From NCBI RefSeq assembly GCF_014203015.1, contig NZ_JACHIB010000019.1, positions 1 through 64,000 of the forward strand: a stretch of DNA of 64,000 bases, given 5' to 3'. This document shows, piece after piece, positions 1 through 8,901 of this stretch. The DNA is from Castellaniella defragrans (lineage in GTDB: Bacteria > Pseudomonadota > Gammaproteobacteria > Burkholderiales > Burkholderiaceae_B). Position numbers and translations under genes: made by a program. The number at the start of each line of letters is the position of its first letter. The stretch's first letter is position 1. The notes under the pieces were generated by a model. The model saw only the letters and a list, made by a program, of their open reading frames with translations, was not told the origin of the DNA and ran no database searches.

Positions 1-95
1 ACTCGGCTTCTTGCATGGATGATCCCTCCTGATGTGATCATGAAGGGGTCAGTTCTCCATGTCGCCAGGGGGTCAGTTTGTCATGTCGCCTGACA
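1..95. mobile_element. right end of an IS21-like insertion sequence (partial, cut by window start)
   Basis: Two near-identical 22-bp blocks (45-66 and 69-90), each of the form GGGGTCAGTT..ATGTCGCC, are followed by a terminal CTGACA ending at 95. Read from the other strand, the element would begin TGTCAGGCGACATGAC and continue into a second copy. Multiple short internal repeats at the tips with a TG/CA terminus are typical of IS21-family (istA/istB) elements. Bases 1-44 could hold the end of a transposase or helper gene, but too little is present to tell. Beyond 95 the sequence becomes codon-biased and coding, so the element seems to have landed inside the nuclease-like gene that follows. Family assignment is inference from end structure only. 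Confidence 0.5.
45..90. repeat. two 22-bp direct repeats at the IS tip
   Basis: Copies at 45-66 and 69-90 differ at three central positions (TCTCC versus TTGTC) and are separated by 2 bp. In IS21-like elements such repeats serve as transposase binding sites. Confidence 0.6.
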
Positions 96-693
96 TCGAG
101 TACGGCGCTGCGGGCTTCAATATCACCTCGTATGAGGATGACCCGCTTTACCAGATAGACGAAGCGAACCAGCGGATCACCTTTCAGCTCAAGCGCGATT
201 CCTATACGCCGGTCGCAGTGCTCAAGGCGTTCATGAAGATTGGCCTGACATTGCTCCCCGACGAAGAAGTCGGAAACTTCCCACACTTGATGAGTTGGGT
301 GAGGTCAACCGACCACAGTCGTCGATTTGCGGATCAGTGCCCGATCATTCGTACATTTCAGCCAGGGCCAATGCCGAACGATTATTTGTCCTGCGGCGAA
401 AAGCTCACGTCGCGAACTATCCCTACATGTTCTTGGTACTGGCCTACGGGAACGAGGTATTCCAAGTGCAGTTACCGTCGGAAAAACACGACCTCGCCCT
501 GAACGGTCAGCCAGTTTCAATTCTTCCCTTTCCGACACCGGGTTCACCAGACCCGGCACGGTATGGGCCATCCAAGGTTCGGGTGCTGGATCTAACCGGG
601 CGTGAGGTAGTCAAAGGAGAGGTCGTTCCGGTTCAAGTTGGCTACGAACTTGCCGTCCACAAGACGGGGCCAGACGCGGCCTCGGAAGCGTAG
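95..693 (+). pseudogene. HNH-endonuclease-like protein, 5'-truncated by the IS and frameshifted
   Basis: From 95 the frame reads IEYGAAGFNITSYEDDPLYQ and continues in good codon usage to about 385. It then fails in that frame, while the downstream frame opens with LRRKAHVANYPYMFLVLAYG and runs to a stop at 691-693. The switch lies around 383-392 and is explained by loss of one base. Joined, the two parts give about 195 residues. They resemble, from memory, the C-terminal part of HNH-type nucleases that carry an N-terminal cysteine-rich HNH domain; that domain is absent here because the IS end replaces the 5' part. So this is a doubly damaged remnant. It may have belonged to a restriction or defence locus, but no HNH motif itself is visible, so the family call is tentative. 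Confidence 0.45.
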
Positions 694-774
694 AGCGATA
701 AGAGGCGCGGGGTGCAGCCCGTGAACCCGACGGCGGCACGCCAGGACGCCCGGCTATTGCTGGAGTTTCCGGGA

Positions 775-1923
775 CTACTTCGACGTACGCAACTCCAACA
801 GGTGCCGCGCGGTTTCCAGCTCTTTCTGCAACAGTTCGGCATCCGGCAGCACGGTACGGTAGTTCGCCGCCATCACCTTCGAAGGCAAGCCTTCCAGCGC
901 ATACCGCGCCAGCGCATGGCCCTTGTCTGCGCACAGAATCAAGCCCACGGGCGGGTTTTCCTCGGGGTAGGCCCAATGTTCCTTGGCATAGTTGCAATAC
1001 ATGTGCATCTGGCCCACGTCCGCATGGGTCAGGCTCCCTAGCTTCAAGTCGATGATGACTAGGCAGCGCAACTTGCGATGGAACAGCAGCAAGTCCACCC
1101 GATACCAGGTCTGGTCGATGCGCAAGCGCCGCTGCCGCCCAATGAAGGTGAACCCTTCACCCAGCTCCAGAAGAAAATCTTCCAGCCGCCGGATCAAGGC
1201 GGCTTCCAGATCGGACTCCGAATACTCGTCCTTGAGGTCGAGGAACTCCAGCACATACGGGTCCTTGATGGCATCGCCCGGAGCGACGGCATCCTCGGGC
1301 TTCGGCACCGCGCCCTTGGCCAGCATCGCCGCTTTGTTTTTCGACAGCGCCGTGCGCTCATAGAACTGGCTGCCGATCTGCCGGTCAAGCTGGCGCACGC
1401 TCCAGCCGCCACGCAGCGCCTCGATTTCGTAGAACCGGCGGGCATGGTCGTGCTTGACCATCAGCAGCCGGACATAAGCTGACCACGGCAGCGTGAACAC
1501 CTGCGCCAGCTCGGCGAGGCTCAATTTCCCAGGCACCGTCTGGGATTTCTGGCCGGGCGGCTCGTTTCCCAATTTCCCAGACAGTGTCTGGGAAATCTCG
1601 GAAACAGGGTATGCGAGGAAGAACCGCCGCATGTTCTCCAGGTTGTTGACGCCAAAGCCCCGCCCAAACCGCGCGGTCAGGTCAGCGGACAACCGGGCCA
1701 TCAACTGTTCGCCGTACCCCGCGCGCCGCTTGCCCTGTTGTTCGGCCTCCACGATGCGGCGGCCAATCTCCCAGTAGCTGGCCGTCATCAGCGCATTGAC
1801 GCTGCGCGCTGCTGCCTGGCGCGCGGCATTGAGCAGTTCCACGATGCCGCCGTGGATGCCCGCGTAGCCGGCAGGTACGGCGGCGGGTGCGGCTCCCACC
1901 GCCGCAGGGGTCTTCCTGGTCAT
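775..1923 (-). CDS. PDDEXK nuclease domain protein, YhcG/DUF1016 family
   Basis: A 382-residue protein starting MTRKTPAAVG. The N-terminal half has the DUF1016 helical region (SYWEIGRRIVE near residue 50, YGEQLMARLSADL, NLENMRRFFLAYP near 100, then the linker and LPWSAYVRLLMVK). The C-terminal half carries the nuclease-fold signature: FTFIGRQRRLRI, YRVDLLLFHRKLRCLVIIDL with the D..(x)n..D-L-K pattern (VDLLLF and IDLKLG), and GQMHMYCNYA. YhcG-type proteins occur widely on genomic islands and near restriction-modification genes; a precise role is not established. Its ATG overlaps the integrase stop (ATGA at 1920-1923), so the two are translationally coupled. It appears intact although its neighbours are broken. 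Confidence 0.85.
   Translation of the reverse strand: MTRKTPAAVGAAPAAVPAGYAGIHGGIVELLNAARQAAARSVNALMTASYWEIGRRIVEAEQQGKRRAGYGEQLMARLSADLTARFGRGFGVNNLENMRRFFLAYPVSEISQTLSGKLGNEPPGQKSQTVPGKLSLAELAQVFTLPWSAYVRLLMVKHDHARRFYEIEALRGGWSVRQLDRQIGSQFYERTALSKNKAAMLAKGAVPKPEDAVAPGDAIKDPYVLEFLDLKDEYSESDLEAALIRRLEDFLLELGEGFTFIGRQRRLRIDQTWYRVDLLLFHRKLRCLVIIDLKLGSLTHADVGQMHMYCNYAKEHWAYPEENPPVGLILCADKGHALARYALEGLPSKVMAANYRTVLPDAELLQKELETARHLLELRTSK
1523..1595. repeat. two related palindromes inside the DUF1016 gene
   Basis: At 1573-1595 there is a perfect 11-bp inverted repeat around one base (TTTCCCAGACA, G, TGTCTGGGAAA). A diverged copy of the same palindrome lies at 1523-1549, exactly 48 bp (16 codons) away. 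In the protein they encode the related peptides SQTLSGKL and SQTVPGKL in the linker between the helical and nuclease parts. Confidence 0.7.
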
Positions 1924-3118
1924 GCGACCACCTGCGCAGGCCGCTGCGCCTCGGTGATCGTCTTGCGCCGGTTCGCCACCAACTCGGCGGCCTTGCGCAC
2001 CGGGTCGTCCTCGGTGTGGACGTAGCGCATGAACATCGCCACGGTCTTGTGCGCCGTCAGCGCCATGCCGACCTTGACAGGGATGCCCGAGTTGGCAATG
2101 TCCGTGGCCGAGCGATGGCGGATGCCGTGCGTGCCCACATGGGTCGCGCCAGCCGCCTTGAGGGCGCGGCTCCAGCCGCCGTAGTACTCGCCCGTGGTCA
2201 GATGCTTGCCGGGGTGGCGCGGAGAAGGCAGCACGTAAGGGCTGCCCTCCTGCCGTGGGGCCGTCGAGAGCAGCCGGTAGGCTTCCTCGCTCATGGGCTT
2301 GGACATGCCGCCGGTCTTGCTGTCGGGCCAGACCACACGCCGGTTTTCCAGATCCACCCAAGCCCATTCGAGCGTGACGACTTCGGAGCGGCGACCGGCG
2401 AACTCGAACTGCAGGCGGATCGCCAGCGGGATGACGTAGTTCTCCAGGCCCTCGGCCTCGATGTGCTCCAGTCGCCGAAACAGCTTGCCCATGTCCTCGT
2501 CGCTGATGAGGTGGGTGGCCTTGCCGTTGGGGTACATCGGGACGTGGCGGCAGGGGTTGGTGCCGTCCGGCCGGTGGCCCCCACCTCGGCCAGGTTGAAC
2601 ATCTTGCGCATCACGCTGAAAGCGCGGTTCGCCTCGGCCGGCTTGTGGGCCATCTTCTTCATCGCCGTGGCCACGTCCGGCCGCTTCACATCCTGCACCT
2701 TCATGCGGCCCAGCATCGGAACGATGCAGCGGTCTATGACGGCCTGATACCCCCGCTGGGTGCTGGGCTTGTTGCGCTGCTTGGAGTAGTCCTCCATGAA
2801 CTTGGTGCAGAGCTCCTTGACCGTGGGGGCTGCGCGGGCAGCGGCCTTGGCCGCGCTGGGGTCGCCGCCCCGGCGCACCTCGGCCAGCCATTCCTGGGCC
2901 AGCGAGCGGGCCTGCTCGACGGTCAGTTCCCCGTACAGGCCCAGAGCGGGCTTGCGCCGCTCGCCGGCGTTCGTGCGGTACTGGAGCATGAAGACCTTGC
3001 GGCCCGCTGGTGTAACCTTGCACAGGAAGCCGGGCACCAGCGTGTCCCGGAGTTCGACGGCCTGCGCCTGGGGTTGCGCAGCATCGACTGCGGACTTGGT
3101 GAGCTTGAGTTTTGCCAC
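1920..3118 (-). pseudogene. int: tyrosine recombinase (phage/island integrase), single-base frameshift
   Basis: Start GTG at 3118, chosen because GAGGAG lies 5-6 nt upstream and the product begins MAKLKLTKSAVDAAQ, the usual start of integrases with an Arm-type (DUF4102-like) DNA-binding domain. The first part reads to FNLAEV. At about 2582 one base is missing: restoring it turns GAG GTG GGG GCC into GAG GTG TGG GGC and joins perfectly to HRPDGTNPCRHVPMYPNGKA in the next frame. The C-terminal catalytic domain is complete, with Arg in FAGRRSEVVTLEW, the HxxR box in HGIRHRSATD, and the Tyr in AHKTVAMFMRYVH. Joined length would be about 399 residues, normal for the family. Either a recently inactivated integrase or a sequencing error. 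It is coupled by ATGA to the DUF1016 gene. Confidence 0.85.
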
Positions 3119-3295
3119 GATGACTCCTCGGAAAGACCCGATTCCCAAGAGCCATGTAGGGGCCAGCAGAGGGGAAGCCGGGTCAGGTCTCGGAAAGCAC
3201 CGGCATATGTTGAGCTCGCCTAAGTTATTGATAAACCTGCTGTATCGGGCTTCGGCGTTGTCCAGCGAAGTTCGGTGCTGGAGTCATGGTGAAAT
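3119..3295. other. intergenic region between integrase and rne terminator
   Basis: No gene is visible. The A/T content is slightly raised around 3205-3240. This is the likely junction between island and core chromosome, but no direct repeat that could be called an attachment site was found within the window, since the far end of the island is not included. Confidence 0.3.
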
Positions 3296-3326
3296 GAAAA
3301 ATGCCCGAAGCCGGGGCTTCGGGCAT
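3296..3326 (-). terminator. rho-independent terminator of rne
   Basis: A 12-bp perfect stem (ATGCCCGAAGCC / GGCTTCGGGCAT) with a 2-base loop at 3301-3326. Read on the minus strand it is followed by TTTT C ATTTC, and it sits 73 bp beyond the rne stop codon. Confidence 0.85.
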
Positions 3327-3398
3327 GGTGTGCCGCCGGGCCGCTCCAAGGCAGGCGGCGCCCTCCTTTCGGGGGAGGGGCGCCTTCCCGGGGTGGCC

Positions 3399-6300
3399 TC
3401 AGTGCGAGGTTTCCACCTGCTGCAGCGGTTCGTCCTGCGTCCGCGCGGCCGGCTTGCGGGCGCGGCCCAGGGGCTTGGGCGGCGCGGGCGGCACGTAGGG
3501 CGCGGTGGAGCGGGTCTCGACCATCTGCATGCCGGCGGCCTGCAGGGACTCGTCCAGCGAGGGCAGGGCGATCGGGTGGGACGCGTCCGGCGCGGCGGCC
3601 ACCGAAGCCGGGGCCGGTGCCGGTGCCGCAGGCGCGGCTGCCGGCGCGGCCTGGACGGCGGCGGGCGCTTCCTGGGCCGCGGCTTCGTCCGCCTCGGCCT
3701 GGGCCGCGTCTTGCGCGGCCGGCTCGACCGCCGGAGCGGCTTCGACAACGGGCGCGGCCTTAGTGGCGGGCTCGGTCTGGGCGACGGGCCCGGCTTCGGC
3801 GACAGGCTCGGCCTGGGCGACCGGCTTGGCGGCAGGCGCGGCCTCGGCCACGCGGGCGGGTTCCGCCGCCGGTGCGGAGGCGGCGGCCGGAGCCGGCTCG
3901 GCCGCGGGCGCCGGTGCAGTTTCCACGGGAGACTGGACGGGCGCCACGGGGGTCCGGGCGGGTGCTTCGCCGGCGGCTTCGGCCTGGGCCTGGGCCGGCT
4001 CGACCGGCGTGCGGGCGGGCTCGGTGGGCGCGGGCCGGGCAAGCGGGGCATCGGCCGTGGTTTCGGCCGACGCCGGCGCGGCGGAGGCTTCGGCTGTCAG
4101 CGCTTCGGGGTCGAAGCGCGGCGTCTCGTGTGTTTCGATGGTCGGCGCATCGCCATCGGCCGAGGCGTCCTCGGTGGCGGCCAGGTCGGCGGCATCGCCG
4201 TTGCGGCGGCCGCGGCGGCCGCGGCGGCGGCGGCGCTTGCGTTCCGGGTCCGGGCTGTCCAGGTCGCCGTCGGCATCGGCGTCCACGGCCGGGCCGGCGA
4301 CCGGCGCATCCTCGTCCTCGGCTTCAGGCAGGCTGCGCGGCGCATCCGGCAGGCCGTAGGCGTTTTCAGAGGGGGCCTGGACGGCGGCCGGCGCGTCGGC
4401 CGCCGGGGCGGTCAGCTCGTCGGCCTGGAGGTCGGCCGTTTCGCCCGCCTGCACGGCCATTTCGTCCGTGCGGCCGCGGCCCCGGCCACGCCGGCTGCGG
4501 CTGCGGCGCGGTTCGGCGGTCTCGTCCTGGACTTCGGCGACGACGGCGGTGTCGGCCTGGGCCGGCACGGCGGCGTCCGCGGCCGGGCGTTCGCGGCGGG
4601 AGGCCGGCCGGCCTTCCGGACGTTCCGCGCGCTCGGCGCGTTCCGGCCGTTCGGCGCGTTCCGGCCGTTCACCGCGTTCCGTGCGTTCACCGCGTTCCGT
4701 GCGTTCACCGCGTTCGGCACGCTCGCCGCGGCCGGTGCGTTCGCCGCGGGGCGCGTCGGTGCGGCGTTCGCCGCGGCGGCCGCCATTGCGGCCGGTGGCG
4801 CCGCGCCGGCGGCCGTCGCCGGATTCACGCGACGGAGCGGGCGCGGCCGGCTCGGCGGCGGGGGCTTCGGCTTCGGCGGCCGGGCCGGTAAACCAGCCGA
4901 ACAGGCGCTTGAGCAGGCCGCCCTGCGGCGCGGCGGGCGCCGCGGCGACGGGTGCCGGAGCAGGGGTTTCGGCGGCGCGCGGCGCGCGTTCCACGTGGGC
5001 CGGCGCCGGCTCGGCGGGCTGGATGCCCTTGACCAGGGCCTCGGGCCGGGCCTTGGCTTCCTGAGCCTTGTTCGGCTGCCAGACGAGCTTGTCCTCGGGT
5101 TCCTGGGCGAGCTCGAAGCTGGTCTTGTTCTCGTCCAGGCGCGGATCGTCGTGGCGCAGGCGCTCGATGTGGTGGTGCGGGGTTTCCAGGGACTTGTTCG
5201 GGATCAGGACCAGATTGACCTTCAGGCGGGACTCGATCTGGCTGATGTCGCGGCGCTTTTCGTTGAGCAGGAAGGTGGCGACGTCGACCGGCACCTGGGC
5301 GTGCAGGGCGGCCGTGCCTTCCTTCATGGCTTCTTCCTGGAGCAGGCGCAGCACGTGCAGGGCGCTGGATTCGGCGTCGCGGATCACGCCGGTGCCGGTA
5401 CATCGCGGGCAGGTGACGTGCGAGCCTTCGTTCAGGGCCGGGCGCAGGCGCTGGCGGGACAGTTCCATCAGGCCGAAGCGCGAGATCTTGCCCATCTGCA
5501 CGCGGGCGCGGTCGAAATGCAGGGCATCGCGCAGGCGCTGTTCGACGGAGCGCTGGTTCTTGCTGTCCTCCATGTCGATGAAGTCGATCACGATCAGGCC
5601 GCCCAGGTCGCGCAGGCGCAGCTGGCGGGCGACTTCGTCGGCGGCCTCCAGGTTGGTGCGCAGGGCGGTTTCCTCGATGTCGGCGCCGCGCGTGGAGCGC
5701 GCGGAGTTGACGTCCACCGCCACCAGGGCCTCGGTGTGGTCGATCACGATGGCGCCGCCCGAGGGCAGGGTGACCGTGCGCGAGTAGGCGGTCTCGATCT
5801 GGTGTTCGATCTGGAAGCGGGAGAACAGGGGCACGTCGTCGCGGTAGCGTTTCACGCGGTTGACGTTGTCGGGCATGACCACGCTCATGAAGGCGGTCGC
5901 CTGATCGTGAATGTCGTCCGTATCGATCAGGATTTCGCCGATTTCAGGCGAGAAGTAGTCGCGGATGGCGCGGATGACCAGGCTGGATTCCAGGTAGATC
6001 AGGATCGGCGCCTTGTTTTCGCGGGCGGCGGCGTCGATGGCGGTCCAGAGCTGCAGCAGGTAGTTCAGGTCCCACTGCAGTTCCTCGACGCCGCGGCCGA
6101 TGCCGGCGGTGCGGGCGATCATGCTCATGCCGGCCGGGATTTCCAGCTGGTCCATGGTGTCGCGCAGTTCCTGGCGGTCTTCGCCCTCGACCCGGCGCGA
6201 CACGCCGCCGCCGCGCGGATTGTTGGGCATCAGCACCAGGTAGCGGCCGGCCAGGGAGATGAAGGTGGTGAGGGCCGCGCCCTTGTTGCCGCGTTCTTCC

Positions 6301-6614
6301 TTTTCGACCTGGATGATGAGTTCCTGGCCCTCGGCCAGGGCGTCCTGGATGCGGGCGCTGCGCACGTCCACGCCTTCCTTGAAGTAGCTGCGCGCGACTT
6401 CCTTGAAGGGCAGGAAGCCGTGGCGGTCTTCCCCGTAGTTGACGAAGCAGGCTTCCAGTCCCGGCTCGATGCGGGTGATGACGCCCTTGTAGATGTTGCC
6501 CTTGCGCTGCTCGCGCCCGGCGGTCTCGATGTCCAGGTCGATCAGTTTCTGGCCATCGACAATCGCGACGCGTAATTCTTCTTGGTGCGTCGCATTGAAC
6601 AGCATGCGTTTCAT
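3399..6614 (-). CDS. rne: ribonuclease E, degradosome scaffold
   Basis: A 1071-residue endoribonuclease for mRNA decay and rRNA/tRNA processing. The S1 RNA-binding domain spans about 35-120. The DNase-I-like catalytic domain has the Mg-binding aspartates D301 (in [10 protein letters not shown]) and D344 (in [10 protein letters not shown]). The Zn-link CPRC is at 402-405. These positions lie within two residues of the E. coli enzyme. Residues 565-577 ([13 protein letters not shown]) form an amphipathic helix at the place of the E. coli membrane-targeting segment, so membrane anchoring is likely. From about 585 the protein is a disordered scaffold: an Arg/Gly/Glu repeat (RGERTE units), two basic RNA-binding patches ([26 protein letters not shown]) and long Ala/Pro/Glu-rich stretches. 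It is expressed from a long leader divergent from rluC, the arrangement known for autoregulated rne genes. Confidence 0.97.
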   Translation of the reverse strand: MKRMLFNATHQEELRVAIVDGQKLIDLDIETAGREQRKGNIYKGVITRIEPGLEACFVNYGEDRHGFLPFKEVARSYFKEGVDVRSARIQDALAEGQELIIQVEKEERGNKGAALTTFISLAGRYLVLMPNNPRGGGVSRRVEGEDRQELRDTMDQLEIPAGMSMIARTAGIGRGVEELQWDLNYLLQLWTAIDAAARENKAPILIYLESSLVIRAIRDYFSPEIGEILIDTDDIHDQATAFMSVVMPDNVNRVKRYRDDVPLFSRFQIEHQIETAYSRTVTLPSGGAIVIDHTEALVAVDVNSARSTRGADIEETALRTNLEAADEVARQLRLRDLGGLIVIDFIDMEDSKNQRSVEQRLRDALHFDRARVQMGKISRFGLMELSRQRLRPALNEGSHVTCPRCTGTGVIRDAESSALHVLRLLQEEAMKEGTAALHAQVPVDVATFLLNEKRRDISQIESRLKVNLVLIPNKSLETPHHHIERLRHDDPRLDENKTSFELAQEPEDKLVWQPNKAQEAKARPEALVKGIQPAEPAPAHVERAPRAAETPAPAPVAAAPAAPQGGLLKRLFGWFTGPAAEAEAPAAEPAAPAPSRESGDGRRRGATGRNGGRRGERRTDAPRGERTGRGERAERGERTERGERTERGERPERAERPERAERAERPEGRPASRRERPAADAAVPAQADTAVVAEVQDETAEPRRSRSRRGRGRGRTDEMAVQAGETADLQADELTAPAADAPAAVQAPSENAYGLPDAPRSLPEAEDEDAPVAGPAVDADADGDLDSPDPERKRRRRRGRRGRRNGDAADLAATEDASADGDAPTIETHETPRFDPEALTAEASAAPASAETTADAPLARPAPTEPARTPVEPAQAQAEAAGEAPARTPVAPVQSPVETAPAPAAEPAPAAASAPAAEPARVAEAAPAAKPVAQAEPVAEAGPVAQTEPATKAAPVVEAAPAVEPAAQDAAQAEADEAAAQEAPAAVQAAPAAAPAAPAPAPASVAAAPDASHPIALPSLDESLQAAGMQMVETRSTAPYVPPAPPKPLGRARKPAARTQDEPLQQVETSH
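4620..4750. repeat. short tandem repeat in the rne scaffold region
   Basis: Degenerate 18-bp units (CGTTCACCGCGTTCCGTG type) occur several times in a row and encode the (RGERTE/RAERPE)n tract of RNase E. Such a unit can expand or contract without changing frame. Confidence 0.75.
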
Positions 6615-7078
6615 GAGTGTGTTTCTCCGTAGTCAGGGCGCGCCGGATTCGGCGCACGGCCACGGGTCACTCGGTGTGCGATGCGGCAGTCTGCGAGGGG
6701 ATCGGTGCGCTGACGAGGTCAGGCCGCGCCGGTCTCCTGGGGAGGGGGCACGGTGCGCCGGGGGGCGCGGGGTTCTGTCAGCAGGGAGGTCAAGGGCACG
6801 ATACGTGGTTGACGAAATTGATTGCTGGGAACGGCGGACGCCGGCCATGGGGCCGCATCCGGTGCGGAAGAGCGAGCAGAATCTGCGGCGTCGCACGCGG
6901 CCTGACGTCGATTCCAGCGCCCGGCGGCAGCGCGCGGGGGAGGGAACCGGGACGGAGCCGGCGACCAAGGACCTGGAGGCTGGAAGTGAGGCAGTACAAT
7001 GGGGTCCCTGCTGCCCGACGGAGATGCATCCATTGCGTCTCTACGCCCGGCGGTTTCCAGCCTCTATGGGCTGTTGCG
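6615..7078. other. long 5' leader of rne
   Basis: About 460 nt without a gene between the rne start and its predicted promoter. RNase E of enterobacteria autoregulates through a leader of several hundred nucleotides, so an analogous leader is plausible. I see several G/C-rich inverted stretches but did not identify the known hairpin elements. A weak plus-strand TACAAT at 6995-7000 could drive rluC. Confidence 0.4.
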
Positions 7079-7106
7079 ATTATATGCCGCTTTTCCCTAT
7101 GCGCAA
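7079..7106 (-). promoter_or_regulatory. predicted sigma-70 promoter of rne
   Basis: On the minus strand a perfect -10 TATAAT (7084-7079) lies 16 bp from a weak -35 TTGCGC (7106-7101). Transcription would begin near 7070, giving a leader of about 455 nt. The element overlaps the likely rluC start codon on the other strand. Confidence 0.55.
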
Positions 7107-8058
7107 AATAGTTGATCCGCCCGCCCCGCCGCCGGCCGTCCGCCTCGTGGTGGTCGGAACCGAGCACGAGGGGCAGCGGCTGGACAATTTCCTGCTGCGG
7201 GTCTGCAAGGGCGTGCCCAAGAGCCACGTCTACAAGGCCATCCGCGACGGCCAGGTCCGGGTCAACAAGGGCCGCAGCCGGGCCGACGTCCGCCTGGCCA
7301 GCGGCGATTCGGTGCGCATCCCGCCGCTGCGCCTGCCCGCGCCGGGCGCCGCCGCGCCGGTGCCGCCGGCCGACTTCCCGGTGCTGTACGAGGACGCTCA
7401 CCTGCTGGTGATCGACAAGCCCGCCGGGGTGGCCGTGCACGGCGGCAGCGGCGTGTCCTTCGGGGTGATCGAGCAGCTGCGCGCCGCGCGCCCCGCCGAG
7501 CGCCTGCTGGAACTGGCGCACCGCCTGGACCGGGAAACCTCCGGCGTGCTGATGGTGGCGCGCAGCCGCAAGGCCCTGGTGGCCCTGCACGACATGATGC
7601 GCGAGAGCCGGGGGCGCAAGCACTACCTGGCGCTGGTCGTGGGCGACTGGGTCAACGACCGCCAGCACATCCGCCTGCCGCTGCTCAAATACCTGACGCC
7701 GGACGGCGAGCGCCGGGTGCGCGTCGACGCCCTGGGCAAGCCCGCCCACACCATCGTCACCCTGCAGCGCCGCTATGGCGGGCGCTATTCCCTGGTGGGG
7801 GCCGAACTGCGCACCGGGCGCACCCACCAGATCCGGGTGCACCTGGCCGCGCAGGGGCACCCGATCGCCGGCGACGAGAAATACGGGCCGGACGCCGTGC
7901 GCGCCGCCCTGGCCGCCCAGGGCTTCCGGCGCATGTTCCTGCATGCGCACCGGCTGGAGATCCCCCATCCGGTATCCGGCGAACCCCTCGTCTTTGAATC
8001 CCCGCTGCCGCCCGCCTGCCGGGCGCTGCTGGACCAACTGGAGCATGCCCGCCCATGA
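7084..8058 (+). CDS. rluC: 23S rRNA pseudouridine synthase RluC
   Basis: A 324-residue RluA-family enzyme; RluC makes pseudouridines 955, 2504 and 2580 of 23S rRNA. An N-terminal S4 RNA-binding domain (RLDNFLLRVCKGVPKSHVYK to VRVNKGR) is followed by the catalytic domain with the motif LAHRLDRETSGVLMVAR, whose first Asp is the nucleophile. The family motif GRTHQIRVHLA follows near the C-terminus. The start is uncertain: in-frame ATGs lie at 7066, 7084 and 7099, none with a clear Shine-Dalgarno, and the domain begins after all three. It lies divergent from rne, the standard arrangement, and overlaps the next gene by 4 nt (ATGA), so they form one transcript. Confidence 0.92.
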   Translation: MPLFPMRKIVDPPAPPPAVRLVVVGTEHEGQRLDNFLLRVCKGVPKSHVYKAIRDGQVRVNKGRSRADVRLASGDSVRIPPLRLPAPGAAAPVPPADFPVLYEDAHLLVIDKPAGVAVHGGSGVSFGVIEQLRAARPAERLLELAHRLDRETSGVLMVARSRKALVALHDMMRESRGRKHYLALVVGDWVNDRQHIRLPLLKYLTPDGERRVRVDALGKPAHTIVTLQRRYGGRYSLVGAELRTGRTHQIRVHLAAQGHPIAGDEKYGPDAVRAALAAQGFRRMFLHAHRLEIPHPVSGEPLVFESPLPPACRALLDQLEHARP

Positions 8059-8771
8059 ACGCCCCCGACCCGACGGCGATTCCCCCGGCACCGGTTCCGG
8101 GCCTCGACGCGCCGGTCAAGCAGTATCGCGCCGTGATCTTCGACTGGGACGGCACGCTGCTGGACTCCACCCATCACATCGTCGGCGCGCTGCTGGGCGC
8201 CTGCCGCGACCTGGGGCTGCGCGAGCCGTCCCGCGAGGAAGCCGGCTGGGTCATCGGGCTGTCGCTGCAGGCGGCCCTGTACCGCCTGGTGCCGGAACTG
8301 GGCGCCGACCGCGTGGACGCCTTCGTCGGCCGCTACCGCGCGCACTTCATGGCGCTGCAGCACGAAATGCGGCTGTTCGAGGGCCAGGCGCAGCTGCTGC
8401 GCGAACTGAGCGCGGGCGGGGCGGTGCTGGGCGTGGCCACGGGCAAGAGCCGCCGCGGCCTGGACGAGTCGATCGAGCGCCTGGGGCTGCACGATCTGTT
8501 CCACGCCACGCGCACCGTCGACGAGGCGCGCGGCAAGCCGGATCCGGACATGCTGCTGCAGCTGCTGGCCGAGCTGGACCTGGCGCCGGAGACGGTGCTG
8601 ATGGTGGGCGACACCACCCACGACGTGCTGATGGCGCAGGCGGCCGGGGTGGACAGCCTGGCGGTCGCCTACGGCGCGCATGCGCCGTCCCTGCTGGAGT
8701 CCGCCCGGCCGACGGCGCTGGCCGCCACGGTGCCCGACATGCAGGCCTGGATCCGGGCGCGCGCGGGCTGA
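8055..8771 (+). CDS. HAD-superfamily phosphatase (phosphoglycolate phosphatase-like)
   Basis: A 238-residue soluble HAD hydrolase. Motif I is FDWDGTLLDST (nucleophile and acid Asp). The small helical cap follows (residues about 45-105). Motif II is GVATGKSRRG, motif III is the Lys in ARGKPDPDML, and motif IV is MVGDTTHDVLMA. This class removes phosphate from small metabolites such as 2-phosphoglycolate; the substrate cannot be read from sequence. The start overlaps the rluC stop (ATGA), a pairing seen in related genomes. Confidence 0.88.
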   Translation: MNAPDPTAIPPAPVPGLDAPVKQYRAVIFDWDGTLLDSTHHIVGALLGACRDLGLREPSREEAGWVIGLSLQAALYRLVPELGADRVDAFVGRYRAHFMALQHEMRLFEGQAQLLRELSAGGAVLGVATGKSRRGLDESIERLGLHDLFHATRTVDEARGKPDPDMLLQLLAELDLAPETVLMVGDTTHDVLMAQAAGVDSLAVAYGAHAPSLLESARPTALAATVPDMQAWIRARAG

Positions 8772-8901
8772 TTTCCGGCGCATGGCAAGCCCATGCATCC
8801 GAAACGGGGCGTTCAGGCTGGAAGGCAATCCGCCGGCGGGCGGGGAACCTTTCCGCACGATTGAGGCCTAAACTGGATTGTCTTCCGACCGGTGGATCAT
8901 C

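Noticed and set aside
2796-6575. Very long open frame on the plus strand opposite rne
   Set aside because: It is the antisense of rne, open only because of the strong third-position G/C bias. The minus-strand product has complete RNase E motifs.
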